From JACPLR01 sp041649295 (GTDB lineage Archaea; Nanobdellota; Nanobdellia; Pacearchaeales; GW2011-AR1): a stretch of DNA of 64,000 nucleotides. The notes beneath the pieces are model-generated. The model searched no databases, was not told the DNA's origin, and saw only the letters and a program-made list of their open reading frames with translations. Location: positions 62,001-126,000 of the forward strand of contig JBAZNI010000001.1 in NCBI GenBank assembly GCA_041649295.1, written 5' to 3'. A program made the position numbers and the translations under genes. This document shows, in pieces, positions 31,592 through 40,559 of the stretch (its first letter is position 1; every line of letters begins with the position of its first letter).

Positions 31592-33878
31592 TTCAATTGT
31601 AAGATTAAGAGTTGTAGAAGCTTCGCAAGATGATGCATATAAAGGCATTGCGAGAATTGATTATGATACCATAAAAAATTTGGGATTAAAAAGAGGAGAT
31701 GTTGTTTTAATTAAAGGGGGCAGGGAAACAGTTGCAATTGTTGACCGTTCATATCCTGCAGATGTTGGAGAAGGCATAATAAGAATTGATGGGATAATAA
31801 GAAAAAATGCAAAAACCGGAGTTGGAGAAATAGTTGAGCTTTCAAAAGCAGAAGTAAAAGAAGCTAAAAAAATTACAATAGCCCCTGTCCAGGAGAATAT
31901 TGTTGTTCAAGGAGACCCGGAAGTTTTTAGAAGAGGGTTATTGGGGAGGTCTGTTATTAAAGGAGATATACTGTCATTAGGAGGAGCGCAAAGAAGAAGA
32001 GATTTAATGTCCGAAGACTTTGGAGAATTTGGAGATGTGTTTGGGGATATCCTCGGGAACATGGGTTTTGGAAACATGGGTTTCAGCGGACTGCACCAAA
32101 TAAAATTTGTGGTTGTGAATACCTCGCCTGGAAAACCAGTAGTTATTACAGAGAATACAGATATTGCAGTTAATTCAAAAGCTGTTGAAATTGCAGAGGA
32201 AAAATTTATTGATGTAACTTATGAAGATGTAGGGGGTTTGACAGAAGAAGTGAAAAAAGTAAGAGAGATGATTGAGCTCCCTTTAAAACACCCAGAGATA
32301 TTTGAAAGATTAGGAGTAGAACCGCCAAAAGGGGTTTTACTTCATGGTCCTCCAGGAACAGGAAAAACTTTACTGGCAAAAGCAGTTGCAAATGAATCAG
32401 AAGCTAATTTTATTTTACTTAATGGCCCAGAGGTAATGTCTAAATTTTACGGAGAAAGTGAGAAAAAAATAAGAGATATATTTAATGAAGCTGAAAAAAC
32501 AGCTCCCACAATTATTTTTATTGATGAAATCGATGCAATTGCCCCAAAAAGAGAAGATGTTCAGGGAGAGGTTGAGAGAAGAGTTGTTTCTCAATTATTA
32601 ACAATGATGGATGGACTAAAAACAAGAGGCAGAGTTGTGGTTATTGGTGCAACAAACCGCCCAAATTCAATTGACCCTGCTCTTAGGAGACCTGGAAGAT
32701 TTGACAGAGAAGTTTCAATTAATGTTCCTGATAAAAAAGGGAGATTGTCAATATTAAAAATTCACACAAGAAATATGCCCCTAACTAAGGATGTAAATTT
32801 AGAAAGTTTAGCGTCAATAACCCATGGATTTGTTGGTGCAGATATTGCATCTCTTGCAAAAGAGGCTGCTATGAATGTATTGAGAAGAGTTCTTCCTAAG
32901 ATGGATTTAAAAGAAGATGAAGAAATACCTGCTGAAGTACTTAACCAGTTAGTAATCAGCGAAAAAGATTTTCAGGAGTCTCTGAAAGTTGTACGCCCAA
33001 GTGCTATGAGAGAAGTTTTAGTTGAAACTCCCAATGTTAGGTGGGAGGATGTTGGTGGTTTAGATAAAGTCAAACAAGAACTTAAAGAAGCTGTTGAGTG
33101 GCCAATGCAATATCCAGAATCTTTTATAAGGTTAGGAATTCGTCCGCCAAGGGGGATTTTGCTTTACGGCCCACCAGGAACAGGAAAAACCTTACTGGCA
33201 AAAGCAGTTGCAAAAGAATCTGAAGCAAATTTTATTCAAGTTAAAGGCCCAAGTTTATTATCGATGTGGGTGGGGAAAAGTGAAGAAGGCGTAAGAAAAA
33301 TATTCGAGCGTGCTCGTCAAGTTTCTCCATGTGTAATTTTCTTTGATGAAATAGATTCACTTGCCCCAAGAAGAGGAATGGATTTGGGTGCTAAAGTTAC
33401 TGAAAGAGTTTTAAATCAGCTGCTTGCTGAAATGGATGGGTTGGAAGATTTAAAAGAAGTCATTGTTATTGCTGCAACAAATCGTCCAGACATGCTAGAT
33501 ACCGCATTATTAAGGCCGGGAAGATTTGATAGAATATTATTAGTGCCAGGACCTACAGAAGAAGGAAGATTAGAGATATTAAAGGTTCATACTAAGAAAA
33601 CTCCTCTTGCAAAAGATGTAAGTCTTCAGGAATTAGCTAAAAAAACAGAAGGATGCGTGGGAGCTGATTTAGAGAATTTAGTAAGAGAAGCAGCAATGTT
33701 AGCATTAAGGGAAAATAAAGATGCTAAACAGATTTCAAAATCGCACTTCCAAGAAGCTTTAAAAAAAGTGCGCCCGTCTGTAACTCAAAGGGATATGGAA
33801 ACATATAACAAAATTGAAGAGAATTATCTGAAATCTGCAAAGTCAGCAATAGCAGGAAAGATGGAATATCTGGGTTAA
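31584..33878 (+). CDS. cdc48: CDC48/VCP-type AAA+ ATPase
   Basis: 764 residues. N-terminal double-psi barrel domain (RLRVVEASQDDAYKGIARID), then D1 with Walker A GPPGTGKT (about 255-262) and Walker B IIFIDEIDAIAPKR, and D2 with GPPGTGKT (about 527) and VIFFDEIDSLAPRR. Arg fingers are in the LRRPGRFDREV and LRPGRFDRILL contexts. It unfolds ubiquitin-like-tagged or other substrates for the proteasome. The start overlaps the zinc-ribbon gene. Confidence 0.97.
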   Translation: MTNSIVRLRVVEASQDDAYKGIARIDYDTIKNLGLKRGDVVLIKGGRETVAIVDRSYPADVGEGIIRIDGIIRKNAKTGVGEIVELSKAEVKEAKKITIAPVQENIVVQGDPEVFRRGLLGRSVIKGDILSLGGAQRRRDLMSEDFGEFGDVFGDILGNMGFGNMGFSGLHQIKFVVVNTSPGKPVVITENTDIAVNSKAVEIAEEKFIDVTYEDVGGLTEEVKKVREMIELPLKHPEIFERLGVEPPKGVLLHGPPGTGKTLLAKAVANESEANFILLNGPEVMSKFYGESEKKIRDIFNEAEKTAPTIIFIDEIDAIAPKREDVQGEVERRVVSQLLTMMDGLKTRGRVVVIGATNRPNSIDPALRRPGRFDREVSINVPDKKGRLSILKIHTRNMPLTKDVNLESLASITHGFVGADIASLAKEAAMNVLRRVLPKMDLKEDEEIPAEVLNQLVISEKDFQESLKVVRPSAMREVLVETPNVRWEDVGGLDKVKQELKEAVEWPMQYPESFIRLGIRPPRGILLYGPPGTGKTLLAKAVAKESEANFIQVKGPSLLSMWVGKSEEGVRKIFERARQVSPCVIFFDEIDSLAPRRGMDLGAKVTERVLNQLLAEMDGLEDLKEVIVIAATNRPDMLDTALLRPGRFDRILLVPGPTEEGRLEILKVHTKKTPLAKDVSLQELAKKTEGCVGADLENLVREAAMLALRENKDAKQISKSHFQEALKKVRPSVTQRDMETYNKIEENYLKSAKSAIAGKMEYLG

Positions 33879-34128
33879 TTTAGTTAATAATATCCCCTGC
33901 TTAATTTTACGCTATGAGTACTGATACTAATTTTTAATATAATAAAATAATAATTTAAATAAAAATAAGTAACCACTAACAAAACATAAATTTAGGGAAA
34001 GATATATTACTAAAAATAAACATTTTCCTATTAAGTTCCCCTCTGCTTACTTTTACATTTGATAGAGCGGGAATCTTTAGTTATTAATTAAAATAAAAAT
34101 AGTATAACATCTGTCTTACCAACCAACC

Positions 34129-34692
34129 CTAACAAAGAATACTTCTGATAACTCCCTGCCTTGATATCTTAAAATCTAAATCCATTGGAGAAACTAAATC
34201 TCCATTTTTGTATGCTTCAATTTCCAATCTTATGCTTCCTTCAGGAGCATCATCAGGAATTTCCAGTGTAATTGCTTTTATTGGTTCCCTACTGCTTGGG
34301 CTTACTTCTCTTGGGCCCCATGAATCTCTTTGACTTGGAACCCAGTCATTTAAATCAATATTATTCGGCATATTTGTAGAACTTATTTTAATCATTTTTA
34401 TTTCATACCTGCCTCCCTGCGGAGAATTAATTGAGCAATAAATATAATTTGTACCTGGGGGCATTGTTTTTGCTTCCTGACTTCCGATACAAACAACCTC
34501 TCCTCTAGAAGTTTCAAAAAGAGAATTTATCTCATTTTCAATTTTTTTATTAAGGTCTTGCGTGAACCCAATTGCCCCGCACATAATTGACCTTAAAAAA
34601 ACAAATCCTAAAATTAATATCACCACAGATAAAACAACTACAACAATCGTTGTCATTCCTAATTCAATTGCTGCCTTTTTATGTTTCAGCAT
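34129..34692 (-). CDS. Pilin-like secreted protein
   Basis: 187 residues. MLKHKKAAIELGMTTIVVVV, then LSVVILILGFVFL, is a class III (pilin-type) signal with a Glu in the hydrophobic stretch. A beta-rich C-terminal domain with two Cys near the start (RSIMCGAIG, VVCIG) follows. It lies one base downstream of a membrane-protein gene on the same strand. Pilus or surface role inferred. Confidence 0.7.
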   Translation of the reverse strand: MLKHKKAAIELGMTTIVVVVLSVVILILGFVFLRSIMCGAIGFTQDLNKKIENEINSLFETSRGEVVCIGSQEAKTMPPGTNYIYCSINSPQGGRYEIKMIKISSTNMPNNIDLNDWVPSQRDSWGPREVSPSSREPIKAITLEIPDDAPEGSIRLEIEAYKNGDLVSPMDLDFKISRQGVIRSILC

Positions 34693-34693
34693 T

Positions 34694-34966
34694 TTATATC
34701 TTTATCAATTTTCTTACTAATTTAATAACAAGGAAGATTAACGCAGATGCTAAAATTAATCCAATGCCATCTATAGTTCTTGTAAAGTCTGTAAGTAGTA
34801 AATAAACCCCATAGATAAACACTATAAGCAAAACAAGATAAACAAACCAAAATGTTCCGGTTTTAATTTTGCTTGGTTTATATCCTACATAATTTTTCTT
34901 TCTCATCTCTTTTTTAGAACTTTTTGTTTTTCTTCTTGCTATCTTTTTAGAAATTTTCTTTGCCAT
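34694..34966 (-). CDS. Basic two-helix membrane protein
   Basis: 90 residues. A strongly basic N-terminus (AKKISKKIARRKTKSSKKEM) followed by two membrane helices (FWFVYLVLLIVFIYGVYLLL and IGLILASALIFLVIKLV). It is in an operon with the pilin-like gene downstream and may help its assembly; no family recognised. Confidence 0.6.
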   Translation of the reverse strand: MAKKISKKIARRKTKSSKKEMRKKNYVGYKPSKIKTGTFWFVYLVLLIVFIYGVYLLLTDFTRTIDGIGLILASALIFLVIKLVRKLIKI

Positions 34967-35021
34967 TTATCACCTTTTTATATTTTAATTAGTTAAAAGC
35001 CATTTATAAAAGTTTCTTTTA

Positions 35022-35093
35022 TGGGGCCCCCGTGAATCGAACACGGTACACCTACGTCTTCAGCGTAGTGCTCTCCCAATGAGCTAGGACCCC
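35022..35093 (-). tRNA. tRNA-Phe (GAA)
   Basis: Acceptor stem GGGGTCC/GGGCCCC (one T-G pair), D arm GCTCATTGGGAGAGC, anticodon stem CTACG/CGTAG with loop CTGAAGA (anticodon GAA), and T arm CCGTG-TTCGATT-CACGG. Discriminator A at 35022. No intron. Confidence 0.95.
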
Positions 35094-35190
35094 TTAACAA
35101 AATAAGTAATAGTGGTTTTTTAAAGGTTGTGAGAATCTAGATTTGTAGGCAAATCAATTTTTTGATATTATCTTTTTAATAATTATCAAC

Positions 35191-35462
35191 GAGCGAGTTA
35201 GAGATAGGCCACATTCTGTTGTTTGTCCTTTAAGGAATCAAACATGCTAACATCTGACTATGCGGTTTTAAACCTTGCACCAACCAGGATGCTCGTTCCA
35301 GCCCAAAAGGGTATCGTTTCTATCTCATTGCCCTGCCTCACGACAGTATTCTTTCGAATATGGTTATAAGTGGTGTGCGGACCTTCCTCAGACACAGAGA
35401 ATTCATTTTTAATTCTTGTTGATTTAACAACACTGCACCGAAGTTAGCTGTCTAACTCGCTC
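35191..35462 (-). ncRNA. rnpB: RNase P RNA
   Basis: The ends pair over 12 bases (GAGCGAGTTAGA with TCTAACTCGCTC), forming helix P1. Near the 5' side is GAGGAAGGTCCGCAC, and near the 3' side ACAGAATGTGGCCTATC; these are the two universally conserved halves that form helix P4 and the catalytic core. Length about 272 nucleotides, short but within the archaeal range. It cuts 5' leaders off pre-tRNAs. Confidence 0.92.
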
Positions 35463-35514
35463 TGAAAAATACCAGAATACAAATGTTTAAAAACCTTTTC
35501 TTTATTGAAAATCT

Positions 35515-36339
35515 ATGTTAGACGAAGTTTTAAACACAGCAGAGGACTTAGTAATAATCGGCAAGTCAGGAACAAAAGGCAAATATGTTTTTGCTTTTCC
35601 ACTAAAAGGAGAAGTTGCAAAACACTATTTTTATAAAACTCTTGCAGATGGAGAAGAAAGAAACGTAGCTGGTTTTAAAGAGTACTGGCAATTTGATGAT
35701 AAAACAGGATTAATAACTGGCTCAAGCACTTTTTTAGCTTTAAGACTTGATGAAGCAGTTAGAGCAGATGGTTTTTGGATACCAGATATAGAAGAAGCAT
35801 TATTTTTAGATAAAGAAAGAAGATTAACAAATGGAGTTTACAGAGATTATGGATTAGCTGTTTTTAATGATAGAGAACCTAATCAAGAAGTGGCAAATGA
35901 AATTATTAGTAAATCTGGGAATAGAGAACTGCCATTAATTATCCCTTTTAAAGATGTGGCTCATAGACTAGATGGAAATTTCCCTTATGGTGTTGCAATT
36001 TCTTTAGTTGATAATCCTTCTGGATTAAAATCAGGAGAACAAGCGCAGAAAATTTTAAGCAGGTTTAATTATGTTGGAGATTCTGGGGCGTGCAGGGTTT
36101 ATCGCTACAGGTACAGCGGTTGGTTTGCTGGCTTGGACGGGTTGGGCGGCTCTGGCTCCGGTGGTCGGGGGGATTTTTTGTGTGGCGAAGCCACACGCGC
36201 TGATTTGTTAAGTGCCCATGATGGTTTACTTAAAAGAAGATATGATGCTAAACTTTTTGAATTAGCAAAAGAAGAAAAAAGATTGTTAGCACAGCAGGAT
36301 AAAGAACAAATGTCTTTCTTAGAACAAATTGGCATGTAA
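35515..36339 (+). CDS. DGR target protein with a hypervariable C-type-lectin-like segment
   Basis: 274 residues, no signal peptide. The N-terminal ~185 residues (MLDEVLNTAEDLVIIGKSGT ...) are of unknown type. Residues ~190-220 (GACRVYRYRYSGWFAGLDGL, then GGSGSGGRG) are encoded by the variable repeat at 36087-36169. This is the position and style of a DGR-diversified lectin-fold segment (aromatic and Gly residues replacing Asn). A charged helical tail follows (AKLFELAKEEKRLLAQQDKE). A TATA-like box (tgtttaaaaacc) lies about 26 bases before the ATG. The template is 474 bases downstream. Ligand unknown. Confidence 0.85.
   Translation: MLDEVLNTAEDLVIIGKSGTKGKYVFAFPLKGEVAKHYFYKTLADGEERNVAGFKEYWQFDDKTGLITGSSTFLALRLDEAVRADGFWIPDIEEALFLDKERRLTNGVYRDYGLAVFNDREPNQEVANEIISKSGNRELPLIIPFKDVAHRLDGNFPYGVAISLVDNPSGLKSGEQAQKILSRFNYVGDSGACRVYRYRYSGWFAGLDGLGGSGSGGRGDFLCGEATRADLLSAHDGLLKRRYDAKLFELAKEEKRLLAQQDKEQMSFLEQIGM
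36087..36169 (+). repeat. DGR variable repeat (VR)
   Basis: 83 bases aligned without gaps to the template at 36561. 18 positions differ, all where the template has A (14 A to G, 4 A to T); none of the 58 non-A positions differ. This adenine-specific pattern is the signature of DGR mutagenic retrohoming. The segment is GC-rich compared with its surroundings. Confidence 0.92.
36180..36196 (+). other. DNA hairpin just after the VR
   Basis: GTGTGGC and GCCACAC pair over 7 bases around a GAA loop, beginning about 11 bases after the VR. Known DGRs need a short hairpin or cruciform at this spot for efficient target recognition. Here it lies inside the coding frame and is GC-rich in an AT-rich gene. 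Confidence 0.75.
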
Positions 36340-36560
36340 ATTATATAAACCAATGTTTCTTTTTAAGATTCCTAGCCATTAAATGGCTGGGCCACACGCC
36401 AATTAATTAGCACATCATTTAGATTTATTTTAAGTCATGAAATTCAACTACGACAATTAGTAGTTATGATATGAATGCGAAACTTGAAGTAGTGGTGCTC
36501 TGTCGTTAAGACACTAGGAGGCTCCTTTTTAGGAGAGATTAATTGGCTACAAAGTTGGAG

Positions 36561-36643
36561 GGCGTGCAGGGTTTATCGCAACAGGAACAGCGATTGGAAT
36601 GCTAACTTGAACAAGTTAGGCGACTCTGACTCCAATGGTCAAA
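36561..36643 (+). repeat. DGR template repeat (TR)
   Basis: 83 bases matching the VR except at adenines. In the VR frame the template would encode many AAC/AAT, GAC/GAT and AAG codons (N, D, K), the usual hotspot codons of DGR templates. It lies in a noncoding stretch (36340-36733) that also holds small hairpins (AGCCAT-taa-ATGGCT; GGAGG/CTCC). This noncoding stretch is likely transcribed as the template RNA. No reverse transcriptase or Avd-like gene is seen on either side. Confidence 0.9.
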
Positions 36644-36686
36644 TGGCTCAAATATGGCTAGGATATTATTTCAGATAAAACAGACT

Positions 36687-36708
36687 AAAAGATTTTTAAA
36701 AATCTTTT
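36687..36708. promoter_or_regulatory. 22-bp perfect palindrome in the P-type ATPase promoter
   Basis: AAAAGATTTTT and AAAAATCTTTT form a perfect palindrome directly abutting the TATA-like box (tttttatatgg) of the ATPase gene. It could be an operator for a metal-responsive repressor or the terminator of the template RNA. Confidence 0.45.
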
Positions 36709-36733
36709 TATATGGTGATATCTTTAATTTTTT

Positions 36734-39397
36734 ATGGATTATTACACCTTGAAAAAAGAAGATGTTTTGAAAGAATTAAAAACCGGCTTTAACGGGCTTT
36801 CAAACACAGAAGCAAAAAAAAGAATAGTTCAATATGGCTCTAATGTAATTTTAAAACAAAAAACAATAAACCCATTTTTTTTATTTATCCAGCAGTTTAA
36901 CAGCGCTTTAATCTATATATTAATAATTGCTGCAGTTATTTCTTATATTTTTGGGCATATCGTTGATGTTTATATTATTGCAATAGTTATTTTAATTAAT
37001 TCTCTTATTGGATTTTTACAAAGCTATAGGGCGGAAAAATCAATTGATGCATTAAGAAAATTAATTGTGAGTTATGCAAAAGTTTACAGAGACGGAAAAT
37101 TAACTAAACTGAAAGCAGAAGAATTAATTCCTGGAGATGTAATACTTTTAGAGCAGGGAGATAAAGTCCCTGCTGACTGCAGATTGCTGGAGCTAAAAAA
37201 TCTTCAGACTGTCGAATCTTCTTTAACAGGAGAGAGTTTTCCTATAGATAAAAAAGACATAGTCCTCTCTCAGAAAACCCCTATTTCAGATATGGTTAAT
37301 ATGGTTTTTATGGGAACATTTATTTCTAATGGCAGCTGCAAAGCAGTTGTTGTTGCAACAGATAATGAGACAGTTATAGGAAAATTAGCAAAAGAACTTC
37401 AAAGTGTTCAACATCCAAAATCCCACTTTTCAAAAAAAACAAATATCTTAGCAAAACAGATGGCAGCTATTGCAGTTATAGGGGCATTAATCACTTTTTT
37501 GATAGGTTATTTTATTAGAGGTTTTGAATTTGCAGAGATTTTATTATTTACTATTGCCTCGCTAGTTTCTAGCATTCCAGAAGGATTGCCTGCAGTTCTT
37601 GCAATTGTTCTTGCAATTGGCGCATTTAGAATGTCAAAGAGAAACGCACTAATAAGGAAACTTCCTGCAACAGAAACTTTAGGAGTTGTTACAACAATTA
37701 TAACTGATAAAACCGGAACAATAACTGAAAATGTAATGTCTGTTGAAAAGATAATTATGCCCGGATATCCAGAGATTTCTATAACTGGCACTGCATGGAT
37801 TCCAAAAGGGGAATTTATTCAGATAGGCAAGAGAATAAATCCGTCAGATAATCTTCAGCTAACAAAACTTTTAGCTATTTCAAAAATCTGCAATAATTCA
37901 AGGTTGCTAAAAGAAAGTGATAATTATAGTATAATCGGGGACCCTACAGAAGCAGCACTTTTAGTATTAGGTGAAAAATCAAAAATGTCCTTAGATGAGG
38001 AAAAGATTGATGATATACCATTTAACTCTGAATTAAAATACCGCGCTTCTTTAGTTGCATTAGTTAAAGAGGATAATATAAAGCAGATATATGTTGTTGG
38101 AGCTCCTGAAGAAATTATTAATTACTCCTCTCATTTTTTAAATAAAAATGCAAAAAAAATTCTTTCAAAAAAAGATATTTCAGAGATAATGGGGGGAATA
38201 GATAAATTGACTAAAGGGGGGATGAGAGTTCTTGCACTTGCTTATAAAAATACTTCTGCAGACATTAAATCAATTTCAAAAGAAAATATTAATGGATTAA
38301 CTATCGTGGGAATAGTTGGAATAATGGACCCTCCGCGCCCAGAAGTTAAAGAAGCAATTGAGAGAGCTAAAAAAGCAGGGATAAGAGTGATAATGGCAAC
38401 AGGAGACCATAAAGGAACTGCATTATCTGTTTCAAAAGAAATAGGCTTAGTAGATAATAATTATACTCAGGTTTTCACAGAATCAGAATTGAAATCTCTT
38501 TCAGAAAAAGAATTTTCAAAGGTTGTCATGACATATAATATTTTCGCGCGCCTTACTCCAGACATGAAATTAAGAATCGCTTCAGAATTACAGGCTCAGG
38601 GAGAAACAATTGCTATGACTGGGGATGGTGTTAATGATGCTCTTGCTATTAAACGCGCAGATATAGGTATTGCAATGGGAGTAATAGGAACAGATGTAGC
38701 TCGTGAAAGCGCAGAGCTCGTTTTAGTAGATGATAATTTTGCGTCAATAATAAATGCAATTGAAGAAGGCAGGATTGTTTTTACAAATACAAGACAGGCA
38801 AGTTTTTTTCTTATAACTACAAATTTCGCTGAAAACGCTACAATAATTCTTTCATTACTTGTAGGTATGCCTCTTCCACTTTTACCTACTCAAATATTAT
38901 GGTTAAATCTAGTAACTGATACTGGTTCTGGAGTTTCTCTTGCAGTTGAGCCCTCTTATAAAGATGTTTTGCACGAGAAACCAAGAAACCCTAAAGAAAA
39001 CATTCTCTCAAAAGAAATAATTCCATTTTTAGCAATTATGGTCGCTACAATGGTTGCTCTTACATATTTTATATTTAATTATTTCCTTGCATTTAGTGTT
39101 GAATCAGCAAGAACAGCTGCTTTTTCAGTTATGGCATTTACCCAGCTTTTTAATTTATTTAATATGCGTTCTCTGAAGAAATCCATTTTTAAAATAGGGT
39201 TTTTATCAAATAAATATAGTATATTTGCATTTGTTTTATCTGTACTTGCTGTTTTAGCTGTAATTTATATCCCTTTAATTCAAAAAGCATTCAACTTTGT
39301 TCCAATTGCATTTACAAGCATGATTTTAATATTTATCCTTTCTTCATTGGTTCTTGTTTTTGGAGAAATCTACAAATTTGCGAAGAAGAAATTTTAA
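36734..39397 (+). CDS. P-type cation-transporting ATPase (Ca2+/SERCA-PMR1 type)
   Basis: 887 residues. Actuator motif SLTGESFPI, transport-site helix SSIPEGLPAVLAI, phosphorylation site ITDKTGTITEN, hinge MATGDHKGTA and MTGDGVNDALAIKRADIGIAMG are all present. About ten membrane helices, with N- and C-terminal cation-ATPase domains. PEGLP in helix 4 is typical of Ca2+ pumps, but Na+ or Mn2+ cannot be excluded. A perfect palindrome overlaps the promoter. The stop overlaps a small convergent gene by 4 bases. Confidence 0.92.
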   Translation: MDYYTLKKEDVLKELKTGFNGLSNTEAKKRIVQYGSNVILKQKTINPFFLFIQQFNSALIYILIIAAVISYIFGHIVDVYIIAIVILINSLIGFLQSYRAEKSIDALRKLIVSYAKVYRDGKLTKLKAEELIPGDVILLEQGDKVPADCRLLELKNLQTVESSLTGESFPIDKKDIVLSQKTPISDMVNMVFMGTFISNGSCKAVVVATDNETVIGKLAKELQSVQHPKSHFSKKTNILAKQMAAIAVIGALITFLIGYFIRGFEFAEILLFTIASLVSSIPEGLPAVLAIVLAIGAFRMSKRNALIRKLPATETLGVVTTIITDKTGTITENVMSVEKIIMPGYPEISITGTAWIPKGEFIQIGKRINPSDNLQLTKLLAISKICNNSRLLKESDNYSIIGDPTEAALLVLGEKSKMSLDEEKIDDIPFNSELKYRASLVALVKEDNIKQIYVVGAPEEIINYSSHFLNKNAKKILSKKDISEIMGGIDKLTKGGMRVLALAYKNTSADIKSISKENINGLTIVGIVGIMDPPRPEVKEAIERAKKAGIRVIMATGDHKGTALSVSKEIGLVDNNYTQVFTESELKSLSEKEFSKVVMTYNIFARLTPDMKLRIASELQAQGETIAMTGDGVNDALAIKRADIGIAMGVIGTDVARESAELVLVDDNFASIINAIEEGRIVFTNTRQASFFLITTNFAENATIILSLLVGMPLPLLPTQILWLNLVTDTGSGVSLAVEPSYKDVLHEKPRNPKENILSKEIIPFLAIMVATMVALTYFIFNYFLAFSVESARTAAFSVMAFTQLFNLFNMRSLKKSIFKIGFLSNKYSIFAFVLSVLAVLAVIYIPLIQKAFNFVPIAFTSMILIFILSSLVLVFGEIYKFAKKKF

Positions 39398-39633
39398 CTT
39401 GTTAGTATTTGTTTACGATTGCCATCATTCAAAACAGCTTCTATTTTTAGTTCAGAAGCCACCTTTCTAGCAATATCCATAGCATCTAATAAATTAAATC
39501 TTGATTCATATTCTTCACCGGAAGCATTCTCTGCCATATTACATAGAGCTCTATCTTCAAGAATTAACCTTACATTATATTGTATCCCTGAAAAATGGCT
39601 AACTTCTACATAAGGGCCCTGTTTTTCTACCAT
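39394..39633 (-). CDS. Unknown 79-residue protein
   Basis: Soluble, alpha/beta in look (VRLILEDRALCNMAENASGE, then FNLLDAMDIARKVASELKIE), with the shape of a small ferredoxin-like or KH-like domain. Convergent with the ATPase gene. No family recognised. Confidence 0.5.
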   Translation of the reverse strand: MVEKQGPYVEVSHFSGIQYNVRLILEDRALCNMAENASGEEYESRFNLLDAMDIARKVASELKIEAVLNDGNRKQILTS

Positions 39634-39830
39634 AATTTTCCATAAATTGTGTGTTATTAAATATTTCGCTTATTAATTTATTCATAAATTGATTTTTACT
39701 CCGCGAAAATTACATAGTACTACCTTTTAGTTAAATAGTATATAAATAAAAGTATATATTAAAGTATATATTTTATCAGGGTTTTGCTTATAAAACTTGA
39801 TTGTTTTTTAGTGTTAAGGAGGTAGTGATT

Positions 39831-39989
39831 ATGAGAATAAAAGTTACTTTTGACAACAAAAGAGGCGCTAGCTTATTCCCAGAAAAACACTTTGGACTTA
39901 TTCAGGACTTAATAGAAAAATATCCTAATGCCCTTTGGAGAAAAATCAGCAACAAAAACGGACAACAGGGATACGAGTTAGAAGTGTAG
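39831..39989 (+). CDS. 52-residue unknown protein
   Basis: MRIKVTFDNKRGASLFPEKH start; a small alpha/beta domain ending GQQGYELEV. The ATG at 39831 is chosen because a strong Shine-Dalgarno-like GGAGGT lies 6 bases before it; most genes here lack one. The open frame extends back to a TTG at 39801 that is less likely. TATA-like AT tracts at 39750-39775 suggest a leadered transcript. Confidence 0.55.
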   Translation: MRIKVTFDNKRGASLFPEKHFGLIQDLIEKYPNALWRKISNKNGQQGYELEV

Positions 39990-40039
39990 TTTATTTCTTT
40001 TCCTTTTCCTTTTTATGTTTTTATTCCTCTTTTGCAGTT

Positions 40040-40492
40040 TTACCTTTTAGATGGTTCAATGAAAAACCCTTCTCTTGCAATAAATGCACGATTTGATTCA
40101 AATAAATTTATTACTTTGTCAGGAATAAAAGGCATGGCAACTTCCTCGCATAATTTTGCTAAGCCAAACCAGTGAGTTGACTCTAAAACAATAATATTAT
40201 TTCCTGCTCCGGCATTAACAACCCCAATTCTTTGACAGCAGTTGCCAGTGTCTAATTCATTAGCATAACAATTCTCTTTCCAAAATGCAGCATAAGCTCG
40301 ATATAAACTTCTATACCCTCTTTGATTTACTTTAGTTCTTACATCTGAAACCCCCTTACATAATCTATCCTCATGTAACCCAACTAGAGAATAAGCTGGG
40401 AAAATACCTATATCCAAAAGTGCACCAGCTTTCTGGGAATCTTCAGGAAATTTGCAATAAACTAGTCTAAATCCTAAATTAGTATTTGTCAT
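40040..40492 (-). CDS. Unknown soluble protein
   Basis: 150 residues, no signal peptide. LGFRLVYCKFPEDSQKAGAL start and IVLESTHWFGLAKLCEEVAM later suggest a compact alpha/beta domain; Cys residues are isolated. No family recognised. First of three small minus-strand genes in a row (to 41145). Confidence 0.5.
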   Translation of the reverse strand: MTNTNLGFRLVYCKFPEDSQKAGALLDIGIFPAYSLVGLHEDRLCKGVSDVRTKVNQRGYRSLYRAYAAFWKENCYANELDTGNCCQRIGVVNAGAGNNIIVLESTHWFGLAKLCEEVAMPFIPDKVINLFESNRAFIAREGFFIEPSKR

Positions 40493-40559
40493 ATTTTTGC
40501 ATATCCTTCGAGTTTTTAAATTTTTATATAATCTAAAATGTTCTCCAAACCAACTTATC

